This document shows positions 10,709-19,353 of a DNA stretch of 64,000 bases, piece after piece. The stretch comes from an uncultured Aquimarina sp. (lineage in GTDB: Bacteria; Bacteroidota; Bacteroidia; Flavobacteriales; Flavobacteriaceae). The notes under the pieces were generated by a model. That model was not told the origin of the DNA and made no database searches. It saw nothing but the letters and a program-made list of their open reading frames with translations. A program made the translations under genes and the position numbers. The DNA lies in the NCBI GenBank assembly GCA_947496355.1, contig CANMCO010000015.1, positions 35,438 to 99,437 on the forward strand, in the 5' to 3' direction. Every line of letters starts with the position of its first letter. Position 1 is the stretch's first letter.

Positions 10709-11257
10709 TTATAGTGAGACTATAGTGGTAATCTTAAGAGATGGATTTATCTGAGAAATAATAGTAATACTCTTGTCGTTTCTTTGAACAACTTTGGTCT
10801 CGGGGATATCGACTATCTCCGCTTTTTTCATAGGATATCCAGAGTGATCGGTTTGATAACTATACTCTTGGGTTACTTTGTTCTCATTTTCACTAGGGGT
10901 CCTAAGATAAATTGATAAGGGCCTTTCTTTAAAATCTATTAGCCAACTAATTAATTCCAGGTTTGCTGGCGTTGTTGATTTTGTTTCTCCTGTGAGAAAA
11001 TTAACGATGGGTTTAAACTTATCACCCTTTACGCGTTCAATCGCGTACAATCGGTTCTCTCCCTCTTTAAACTTAAAAAACCGATTTAAAATGCTTTCGT
11101 CATACTTTTCATTTCTTCGGTTTAACAGCCAGATGCAGGCTTCTTTAATTTGTTTCCTGGTCGGTTTTAGAAGATAACTACTCATATCTCCGCCTTTTTC
11201 CCTTTTGTACTTTTCGAGAATCTCATCCCTGTACGTAATACTTGTTTTTGGTTTCAT
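10709..11257 (-). CDS. hypothetical protein
   Basis: ORF 182 aa with ATG; no family recognised. Confidence 0.55.
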   Translation of the reverse strand: MKPKTSITYRDEILEKYKREKGGDMSSYLLKPTRKQIKEACIWLLNRRNEKYDESILNRFFKFKEGENRLYAIERVKGDKFKPIVNFLTGETKSTTPANLELISWLIDFKERPLSIYLRTPSENENKVTQEYSYQTDHSGYPMKKAEIVDIPETKVVQRNDKSITIISQINPSLKITTIVSL

Positions 11258-11273
11258 AATGGTTCATATTATC

Positions 11274-11316
11274 GGAATCTTTAGGAATTATGAGGAATCT
11301 TTGGAATCCTTGGAAT
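11274..11316. repeat. five GGAAT (ATTCC on the minus strand) direct repeats phased at 9-10 bp
   Basis: GGAAT at 11274, 11284, 11294, 11303, 11312. Confidence 0.75.
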
Positions 11317-11411
11317 CGTTTGCAAATAAAGGTTCTTACTCTTCATAAATTCACATTAACAATTAGTTCCGGTTTCATATTGCTAACATAGTAAATGTAG
11401 AAGCCGGGTTT

Positions 11412-11427
11412 TTACGGAAATCCGTAA
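11412..11427. promoter_or_regulatory. 16-bp palindrome TTACGG-AAAT-CCGTAA (putative regulator site, copy 1)
   Basis: Perfect inverted repeat; same arms as the site at 14808-14823. Confidence 0.65.
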
Positions 11428-11596
11428 CACGGTAGAAGATGGTCAATAGGAAAGTTGCCAAAAACTACTGTAGCGGATTTCAACTTTCCACAATCAAAGG
11501 AGTACTCCCTGTAATGTAATGGTTGCTGATAATAAAAATATCTGGAAAATATCCGGACGGCAACCCCTTTGTAAAATCCAAAAAAAGTGAAAAATT

Positions 11597-11761
11597 ATGA
11601 AAACGATATTTTATATACTGATAGCCCTATGTATGACCGCAAGTTTTACCTCGTGTACCGCAGATAGCATAACCGATAACAGTGAAATCACTCCCGAAGA
11701 AGTTGCTACTACTGGAGGTCATGGACAATCGGATCCAGACGGAGATGAAGGTGGAAATTAA
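11597..11761 (+). CDS. small putative lipoprotein / peptide, 54 aa
   Basis: Manual translation MKTIFYILIALCMTASFTSCTADSITDNSEITPEEVATTGGHGQSDPDGDEGGN*; signal peptide with lipobox-like FTSC; absent from the supplied ORF track because of its size. Confidence 0.75.
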   Translation: MKTIFYILIALCMTASFTSCTADSITDNSEITPEEVATTGGHGQSDPDGDEGGN

Positions 11762-11784
11762 ATCATAAAAAACGTATGATTGTT

Positions 11785-11829
11785 AAATCTGGTCTGTGTA
11801 GTACAAATATTACTGCACAGACCAGATTT
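11785..11829 (+). terminator. strong hairpin (terminator/attenuator) between peptide gene and sensor kinase
   Basis: AAATCTGGTCTGTG-T-AGTA-CAAATAT-TACT-G-CACAGACCAGATTT followed by a T-rich stretch. Confidence 0.75.
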
Positions 11830-11848
11830 AATTTATTAATTTTGGGGA

Positions 11849-13768
11849 ATGAAACTTTGGCGCGTCGATTTCCCTTTTTTTATTTTAATTGGGACAATAT
11901 TTTTATATAGTATTCTACCAACTTTTGGTCAAGTAAAACCTAATCCATCTCAACAAGATCTTGACAGTATATCTCATTATTACAAATTGAGTAAAGCAAG
12001 GGATTCTCTCTCTCTTTCCGAACGATTGCAATATGTTACTTTTTTTTTAGAAGGAGCAGAGATGTTTCAAAATGATTCGTTGGTGTATAATGGTTTGATG
12101 CAGAAAACAATGTTGCTTAGTAAAGTTAAAATGTATGATAGTGCTATTGTGTATTCTAATAAGTTATACACTTTAGCAAAACAAAATAAGGATACCGCTT
12201 ATATTAGAAAAGCATTTTCTAAATTGGGACGGTATCATAAAAGGAATAATGAACTGGCAGAAGCTTTTAAGTTTTACAATGAAGCTTTTAAAGTTTCAAG
12301 AATTATTGAAGACAGTCTTAATTCAGGCAGAAGTTTACTGCATATGGCATATATTCAAGCAATGTTAGGAGATTATTCAGGCAGTAAAACTACAGCAACT
12401 GATGGGCTAAGATATGTAGAGAACACTTCAGATTTAAGGAGTCTTTCGGGTTTGTATCATTGCATATCTGTTGCTTATTCTGAACAAAAAGATATAGAAG
12501 AAGCATTAAGATATAATTCTTTAGCATTATCCGTTCAGGGTAATAATGATATAGAGAAAAACACTAAAGCTCTTATTTTAGCTGATAAAGGCAATTATGA
12601 GCAGGGAATAGCAATTCTTTCAGAATTAGCTTCTAATTCAATTCTTAAAGAAGATAAAAGGGAGTATGCAAGAATTATAGGAAATCTGGGATATATTAAG
12701 TGGCTTCAAAACAAAGAAAATGAAAATTCTGAAAAACTACTCTTACGTGCAAAAGAAATTAGAGAAGAAATTGATGACCCAGAAGGACTTATAGCAAGCA
12801 ATATTTATCTTGCTAAATACTATTTTGATGAAAATAGGGAAAAAGCATTGCATAATGCAGAAGCGGCATATCAAAATGCACTAAAGTTAAAGAGTCTCAC
12901 GTCTATTATTGAGTCACTAGGGTTTGTTTTTCAATTAAAAGAAAATATTGATGAAGAGGCTAAGGTGTTTAATGAAACCTATCTTAAACTAAGCGAAATC
13001 AATCAAAGTAACCGTGAGATCTATGCGGTTACTAAATACGAGAATGAAAACCTTGTTAATCAAAATTTAATTTTAAAAGCTGAAACGGCTAGGAAAGAAA
13101 GACAAGAGATTATTTATCTTTTTGGTACTATTATTTTGTTTTTGGCTGCCGGGTTGGTTTTCTATTTACTACAACAGCGACATAAAAGAGAAAAAATAAG
13201 AGAGGTTTTTAATGCCGAAGCGCGTATTTCTAAAAAATTACATGATGAGTTGGCCAATGATGTGTATAATGTAATGACCCAGGTACAAAATAATAGGAAC
13301 GACCAGGAAGTATTAGATAAATTAGAAAATATTTATAGTAGAACACGAGATATATCAAGAGAAAACAGTGATTTTGATATAGGTCATGATTATGCACAAG
13401 AACTAAGTGGTATGTTAAGTAGCTACGGTTCTGACAGGACCAAGATTATTATAAAAGATATTGATGATATAAACTGGCAATCGATCACGCCAGAAAAGAA
13501 AATTATTGTACATCGTATTATACAAGAATTAATGGTAAATATGAAAAAACATAGTCATGCAGAACTTGTTGCTATTACGTTTAAAAAAGTACAAAGACGT
13601 ATAGAAATAGGCTATGCAGATACGGGAGTTGGCGTCTCTAAAAATGACATTATTTATAGCAGCGGACTTCGGAATGCGGAAAACCGTATAAAAACTATTG
13701 GAGGATCATTTATCTTTGATTCTGAAAGAGGAAAGGGCTTTAAGGCCAAAATATTTTTCCCGAATTAA
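11849..13768 (+). CDS. TPR-containing sensor histidine kinase (NarL/LuxR-type)
   Basis: ORF 639 aa; TPR helices, TM segment (YLFGTIILFLAAGLVFYLL), H-box SKKLHDELANDVYNVM, HATPase GLRNAENRIKTIGGSF. Confidence 0.9.
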   Translation: MKLWRVDFPFFILIGTIFLYSILPTFGQVKPNPSQQDLDSISHYYKLSKARDSLSLSERLQYVTFFLEGAEMFQNDSLVYNGLMQKTMLLSKVKMYDSAIVYSNKLYTLAKQNKDTAYIRKAFSKLGRYHKRNNELAEAFKFYNEAFKVSRIIEDSLNSGRSLLHMAYIQAMLGDYSGSKTTATDGLRYVENTSDLRSLSGLYHCISVAYSEQKDIEEALRYNSLALSVQGNNDIEKNTKALILADKGNYEQGIAILSELASNSILKEDKREYARIIGNLGYIKWLQNKENENSEKLLLRAKEIREEIDDPEGLIASNIYLAKYYFDENREKALHNAEAAYQNALKLKSLTSIIESLGFVFQLKENIDEEAKVFNETYLKLSEINQSNREIYAVTKYENENLVNQNLILKAETARKERQEIIYLFGTIILFLAAGLVFYLLQQRHKREKIREVFNAEARISKKLHDELANDVYNVMTQVQNNRNDQEVLDKLENIYSRTRDISRENSDFDIGHDYAQELSGMLSSYGSDRTKIIIKDIDDINWQSITPEKKIIVHRIIQELMVNMKKHSHAELVAITFKKVQRRIEIGYADTGVGVSKNDIIYSSGLRNAENRIKTIGGSFIFDSERGKGFKAKIFFPN

Positions 13769-13784
13769 TTATAATAGTGAGCTT

Positions 13785-14453
13785 ATGTTCAAGAAAGTTT
13801 TAGTTACAGAGGACCTGGGTAGTATTAATCATGGTATTGCAAATATTCTTCACGAAAGGACTGGGGTTAAAGAGATACAGCAAGCGCAATACTGCGATGA
13901 TGCCTATTTAAAATTTAGAAGGGCACGTAGAGATGGTAATCATTTTGATTTACTTATCACGGATCTTTCTTTTAAAGAAAGCCATAGAGAACGAAATCTG
14001 GTTTCGGGTATACAACTTATAGATGCGATAAGGGCTATACAACCAGATATTAAAGTGATCATATATTCTATGGAAGATAGACCGGCAAAAGTAAAATCAT
14101 TTTTTGCAGAACAAGGTATTGACGGATACGTTTGCAAAGGGCGTTATGGGTTAAATGAGTTAATACAATCGGTCACAGAAGTGTATAACGGAAAAACATT
14201 TACCTCTCCGTTATTAGCAAGTGCGATTAGTAAAAATAATGTGTTTGAGCTTAAAGATTATGACCTTTTGTTATTGAAGCATCTATCTGATGGATTAACA
14301 CAAGAGCAAATAGGAGAATATTTTAAAAGAAACCACATTTCTCCCAATAGTATTAGCTCTATAGAAAAGAGGCTAAATAAATTGAAATATAATTTTAAAG
14401 CCAAAAATGCAATTCATTTGGTCGCTATGACCAAGGATTTAGGCCTTTTATAA
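13785..14453 (+). CDS. response regulator (receiver + HTH)
   Basis: ORF; KKVLVTEDLGSINHG, LLITDLSF, KVIIYSMEDRPAKVKSFF, C-terminal HTH (LSDGLTQEQIGEYF); start trimmed to Met at 13785. Confidence 0.88.
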   Translation: MFKKVLVTEDLGSINHGIANILHERTGVKEIQQAQYCDDAYLKFRRARRDGNHFDLLITDLSFKESHRERNLVSGIQLIDAIRAIQPDIKVIIYSMEDRPAKVKSFFAEQGIDGYVCKGRYGLNELIQSVTEVYNGKTFTSPLLASAISKNNVFELKDYDLLLLKHLSDGLTQEQIGEYFKRNHISPNSISSIEKRLNKLKYNFKAKNAIHLVAMTKDLGLL

Positions 14454-14801
14454 TTAAAGAACACTAATAATTTTGAGCTTTAAGAAAATTTACGTCAATC
14501 AGAGTGGTTTTCGATAGAAAATTAAACTTAGACGGACTCAGCAGAACTATAAGAGACAAGTAAATTTTCAATCAAAAGCACAATTTTGTTTTTTAGGAAT
14601 GTTTTTATTGATCAATTGGAAAAGAAACAACCCCGCAATTGCAAAACTTTGGCGAGCCAACAAAAGCAGGGTCTGAATAACAATTGATTCAATATAAATC
14701 AACCATTATATAAGTATTTTCTGTAAAAAATCTTGATGAAAAAGTCGATTCATTAAATCTTTCTTAAAATTTTAACAAGCACAATATAATAAGAAGCTTT
14801 T

Positions 14802-14829
14802 AAATATTTACGGGAAACCGTAAATATTT
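14802..14829. promoter_or_regulatory. 28-bp palindrome containing TTACGG-GAAA-CCGTAA (putative regulator site, copy 2)
   Basis: AAATATTTACGG-GAAA-CCGTAAATATTT perfect inverted repeat. Confidence 0.65.
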
Positions 14830-14948
14830 GTTTTTGTTGGTTCACATTTAGGTTTTTCTCAAGATCCTCTATATCGATTTAAAAGGCCTGGTAAATTTTT
14901 TCAAGAATCTTTAGATAGAAAATTCTTTCTTTAATGAATATACCATTT

Positions 14949-16070
14949 TTAGAGACTATCGTTTTCACGTTTATTTGTTATCTCCATAAGCTTATTTTCT
15001 GCTTTTTTTATAATATAATCGGTTATTTGCTTATAGTTGATGGGGTCAGAATAAACTATTGTATCCGTTAAGGAATTATATTTTATCCTATTGTTCAAAA
15101 GTGTTGTTGGGATGCTTTCCTTATTACTAATTATTGGAACCATTGGTACAACACAAGCGCTTAATATAATTGGAACTTCTTCCAAAACAATTTTTGGCTC
15201 TGTAAAGTCTGCTATTATAAATTTTGATAACTGACTAATTGTTATAACTGGTTCGATATAGTCTCTTGATTGCGGTTTTTCAAAGTCAAATATCATCGGT
15301 ATAAAACCTCTAGTTCTTAATTCTGACTTAATTTGTTCTAAAACCCTTTTTCTATTTGGTTTAAACCGCCCCAAAATCAATACAACTTTTGATGTTAGAG
15401 TATCAATTACATTTTTAACTTTTGAATTATTTAGAATCAAATATATAAATTGAGCTAATTCTATATTGTCAATTGAAATAATCGAATCATCTGGTTTAGT
15501 TATTATGATATCGTTTTGCTTTGCTCCTTCGAGTTCAACCGACCATATTGAAGCTCCATAGATTCTTGAAAAAGACAAATCACATAACTTAAAATTAGTT
15601 TCTATCATTCTAGCCCAGTTCAGCCAAGATTTAAGAAGTTTAGAACCACAAAAGTTTGTTTTATATAGGTTTGTAGCACTTAAATTTACTCCTTCCATTT
15701 GACAATATTGAAACGAGGAATTCCCTAAATCGCTATTAAGCAGGAAAGCATATTCAAGATCAGAATGATCAAAAGTTGTATTCTGTAAATTACAATTAGA
15801 TAAGTCGGATTTTCTGAATTTACAGCCTTTAAAATTCACACCTTTTAAATTAGAATTTTTAAAGTTGACTTTATAAAAATCATAACCAGTTAAATCATGA
15901 AATCCAGTTAAATCTGTGTTACTCAAATCCGCTCTTGTTGCCGGAAGATAATTCGAAATACCACGATCTATCCAATAATTTAAATTTTGATTTCGCCATT
16001 TTTCAGAAATCCAATTATTCCAATATTTCTTGCCTTTTTTTAGATTTTCTAAATGTTCAGTGTTTGCCAT
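14949..16070 (-). CDS. pentapeptide-repeat protein with C-terminal TIR-like/nucleotide-binding-like domain
   Basis: ORF 373 aa; A(D/N)LxX repeats (ANLSNTDLTG, NLKGVNFKGCKFRKSDLSNC...), then KVVLILGRFKPNRKRVLEQIKSELRTRGFIPMIFDFEKPQSRD...SKFIIADFTEP. Confidence 0.75.
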   Translation of the reverse strand: MANTEHLENLKKGKKYWNNWISEKWRNQNLNYWIDRGISNYLPATRADLSNTDLTGFHDLTGYDFYKVNFKNSNLKGVNFKGCKFRKSDLSNCNLQNTTFDHSDLEYAFLLNSDLGNSSFQYCQMEGVNLSATNLYKTNFCGSKLLKSWLNWARMIETNFKLCDLSFSRIYGASIWSVELEGAKQNDIIITKPDDSIISIDNIELAQFIYLILNNSKVKNVIDTLTSKVVLILGRFKPNRKRVLEQIKSELRTRGFIPMIFDFEKPQSRDYIEPVITISQLSKFIIADFTEPKIVLEEVPIILSACVVPMVPIISNKESIPTTLLNNRIKYNSLTDTIVYSDPINYKQITDYIIKKAENKLMEITNKRENDSL

Positions 16071-16210
16071 ATGTATCTAATGTGTTCTATCCGTTCTTAA
16101 ATAGAGGTGTCTAGAAGTGAGATGTACCAAAGATTCTTTGTTATTACTTTTTCTTAAATTTAAAGGTAATAATATCCGACAAAAATCAAGATAAGTGATG
16201 AATTGAAAAT

Positions 16211-16509
16211 GATGATTTTATTTTTTCCATCGGGTATGACGGCTCTGTGGAGTATTTCAAAAAGTATCGTTCTGACCGTAGGTTGGTGAATAAACTTTGT
16301 AAGATTATTGCAAAGGATGCCCAACTTAAAGTACCGCTAACTTCCTATTATATTCGGCATTATTGGGCTACAATCGCTAAGAATATGGGATTCCCACTGA
16401 GGTAATCAGCGAAGGACTTGGACATCATTCTTTGAAAACAACTGAAATATATCTTAAAAGCTTTAACAATGAGGTTTTGGATAAAGCCAATGATTTAATT
16501 GTAGCGTAA
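16211..16509 (+). pseudogene. C-terminal remnant of a tyrosine recombinase/integrase, frameshifted
   Basis: Two-frame translation ...KVPLTSYYIRHYWATIAKNMG / IPTEVISEGLGHHSLKTTEIYLKSFNNEVLDKANDLIVA*; catalytic HxxW (HYWAT), GHHSLKTTEIY present; 1-nt deletion near 16391. Confidence 0.85.
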
Positions 16510-16914
16510 AGCACCAACTATCGAAGTTCTTAAGCGAAACTTTTTAATATTCAATAATTACTTCTCATCATACTTCAACAGTGCTTTAATTATAATGAAA
16601 CCTTAGGTGCCAGCTACATCAAATCTCGACAAAAATAAATTTAAAATGACCTATTCTGTTTCTTTGCATAGACGGAAAAATATTTGAGTTATTTAATCTT
16701 CCATTTAATAACTTTCCTATCGCTCATGATACTCTCTTCCATTTAAAGGGCAAAAGATAACCTCTTTACCTTATAGATTGTCGGTTTTAAAAGTGCCATT
16801 GAACTCCTGAAAAGTATCAAGGGATTGGCTTGGATTCAGTTTATTTTTATTACTCAGTATAAGAAATTCAGAAACACATTAAATTTTTGGCTAAATAATG
16901 TAACATACGAATCT

Positions 16915-17214
16915 ATGGTAACGGAAATAATAAGATATAAAGTAGCTAAAGAAAAAAGTGAGGATTTCGTAAAAGCCTATACCGCAGCAAGTAAATATCT
17001 TGACAGTTCCGAACACTGTTTGGCGTACAATGTAATCCAAGGGATAGAAGAACCCGAAAATTTCATTGTTCAAATCATGTGGGATTCCGTAACTGGTCAC
17101 GAACAGGGTTTTAGAAAAGAGCCTGGGTTTATGGAGTTCTTCAAGGAAGTCAAACCCTTCTTTGATGACATTCAAGAAATGAAACACTATCAAGAGCATC
17201 TAAAAAGGGCCTAA
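16915..17214 (+). CDS. putative quinol monooxygenase (ABM/dimeric alpha-beta barrel)
   Basis: ORF; MVTEIIRYKVAKEKSEDFVKAYTAASKYLDSSEHCLAYNVIQGIEEPENFIVQIMWDS; start trimmed. Confidence 0.82.
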   Translation: MVTEIIRYKVAKEKSEDFVKAYTAASKYLDSSEHCLAYNVIQGIEEPENFIVQIMWDSVTGHEQGFRKEPGFMEFFKEVKPFFDDIQEMKHYQEHLKRA

Positions 17215-17272
17215 ACAACTAAATGGACATTCATCGTTGTGCGCATCTCATTTATGAATCACACCGGAAACA

Positions 17273-18661
17273 ATGTATAGAACCAATATGAAAATGAAAA
17301 AAACCTTTCTGATAATACTTGTTTCTGTTTTCGGAATACACACTGGATATTCCCAACAATCCCCTATAAGGTTTTATCGTTTCACAGAAGACTACCAATA
17401 TCTCAGCGAAAAGGAGGATAAGACATTTTGGGAAAGTTTAAAGTACATCTCCTTGGGAGAAGAAAGCTTCCTCTCTATAGGAGGCGAGGTACGCTCTTTT
17501 TTTATCGTTGATGACAACGAACGCTGGAATACTGAAATTAATAATGACGGTTACCTACGTCAGCGTTTTATGCTCCACTCTGATTTGAATCTAAACAAAA
17601 ATTTTAGAGTATTCACTCAACTATATAATATTGATACTTATGGACGAGAGTTGGGTCCGATTCCTCAGGATGAAGACATCTTTGACGTACAACAGCTCTT
17701 TGCCGAGTATAAGGGGAACATTAACGGCGGTAAATGGTTTGCTAGGCTCGGTAGGCAAGAATTCAACATTGGCAACCACCAGATATTACAGATTCGTGAA
17801 GGGTTGAATGCCCGATTGGTATTTGATGCTCTGCGGCTGAACTACCAAAAGAACCAATGGCAGGTTGACGCATTCTATTCTAATCCGGTTCAGGTTAGCG
17901 AAGATGTTATTGACAACGAGGTGTTTAACAATGATTTAAACTTTTGGGGTGTAAACCTTGCGCTTTTTAGTGCGGACAGAACAGGCAGGATAGATGCTTT
18001 CTATTTTGGATATGATAGGGAAACGGCCCGTTTTGCCCAAGGTATCGGTAAAGAGCTCAGGCATAGTATAGGAGCTCGATATACCTTAAATAAAAACGGA
18101 TGGAGTCTGGATTATGAAGCTACTTATCAATTTGGGAACTTTATAGATGGCTCTATTAATGCCTGGGGCGCCGCATTGTTCACGGGATACCAATTTGAAA
18201 ACACTTGGGGTAAACCAAAAGTAACTGGAGAGATTAGCTACACAAGTGGTGACAAAAATTTAGATGACCGGGATTTGCAGTCTTTCAACCCCTTGTTTCC
18301 AAGGGGTAATTACTTTGGGGAAACAGCTATAATCACGGGAATAAATACTATCAACCCTGCGATAATGGTAGATGTTTATCCCATAAAAAACCATCAATTC
18401 CACGCAGAATTGGATTTGCTCTATCGTTCACAGACGGATGACGGATTGTACTTCCCCCCGAATATTTTCTTTTATCCGGCAGATGGAAGCACTGAGCGTT
18501 ATATCGGTTCTCAATTGACTTTGAGCCACACTGTAGTAATTAATCAGTTTCTGACCGGCGTCGTGGCCTACGCCAATATGTTTTCTGGAGATTTTATAAA
18601 AGAAACCAGAACAGATGAAAATGTCCGGCTGTTTTCCGCAAGGTTACAGTTCAAGTTTTAA
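17273..18661 (+). CDS. alginate_exp-type outer membrane beta-barrel protein (porin)
   Basis: ORF 462 aa; signal peptide, LGRQEFNIGNHQILQIREGLNARLVFDALRLNY, C-terminal aromatic beta strand. Confidence 0.83.
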   Translation: MYRTNMKMKKTFLIILVSVFGIHTGYSQQSPIRFYRFTEDYQYLSEKEDKTFWESLKYISLGEESFLSIGGEVRSFFIVDDNERWNTEINNDGYLRQRFMLHSDLNLNKNFRVFTQLYNIDTYGRELGPIPQDEDIFDVQQLFAEYKGNINGGKWFARLGRQEFNIGNHQILQIREGLNARLVFDALRLNYQKNQWQVDAFYSNPVQVSEDVIDNEVFNNDLNFWGVNLALFSADRTGRIDAFYFGYDRETARFAQGIGKELRHSIGARYTLNKNGWSLDYEATYQFGNFIDGSINAWGAALFTGYQFENTWGKPKVTGEISYTSGDKNLDDRDLQSFNPLFPRGNYFGETAIITGINTINPAIMVDVYPIKNHQFHAELDLLYRSQTDDGLYFPPNIFFYPADGSTERYIGSQLTLSHTVVINQFLTGVVAYANMFSGDFIKETRTDENVRLFSARLQFKF

Positions 18662-18673
18662 AACCTAAGATTT

Positions 18674-19342
18674 ATGAAGTTGTTACTCAAATCCAGAAAT
18701 ATCATAAAACAAGTGTATTCAATTACGCCGCTAGTATTGGTTTTCGTAGCCGTACTCGCCTTCAATAAGGTAAGAAAAACCAATAATTCAGAATCGGGTT
18801 ATTATCCAATCGCTGTCAAGGACACCACCGAAAGAGAAAAATCCATACAAAAGTTTAAGGAGGTAGCAAAGGTGCTACGACACCCAAGGTGTATCAATTG
18901 CCATCCTAGCGATAATTATCCAAGACAGGGAGATGATATGCACAAACACCTGTTCAATGTGCAACGCGGTAATGATGATAGGGGTGCAATTGGTATGAAA
19001 TGCATTAGTTGCCACGGAGCATCAAACAACAAGTACTCTGGAGTACCAGGTGCTCCTGAACCCGATGACCCCAACAAGTCCAGATGGCATCTTGCGCCAT
19101 TAAGTATGGGCTGGATGGGGCTAAATGATGCCGAGTTGGGTGAGCGTCTGCTAAACAGGGAAATGAATGGAAATATGTCCCCTGAAGACCTCGTAAAGCA
19201 CATGGAGGAAGACCCACTGGTATTGTGGGGATGGAATCCAGGCGGGAATAGAGCACCAATACCCATTCCACACGAAGAGTTTATGAAAACTTTAAAGGAA
19301 TGGATTAATACTGGCGCACACGTTCCGGAAGATGAAGACTAA
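18674..19342 (+). CDS. membrane-anchored cytochrome c-type protein with two CxxCH sites
   Basis: ORF 222 aa; CINCH and CISCH motifs. Confidence 0.85.
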   Translation: MKLLLKSRNIIKQVYSITPLVLVFVAVLAFNKVRKTNNSESGYYPIAVKDTTEREKSIQKFKEVAKVLRHPRCINCHPSDNYPRQGDDMHKHLFNVQRGNDDRGAIGMKCISCHGASNNKYSGVPGAPEPDDPNKSRWHLAPLSMGWMGLNDAELGERLLNREMNGNMSPEDLVKHMEEDPLVLWGWNPGGNRAPIPIPHEEFMKTLKEWINTGAHVPEDED

Positions 19343-19353
19343 AATATAACGAT

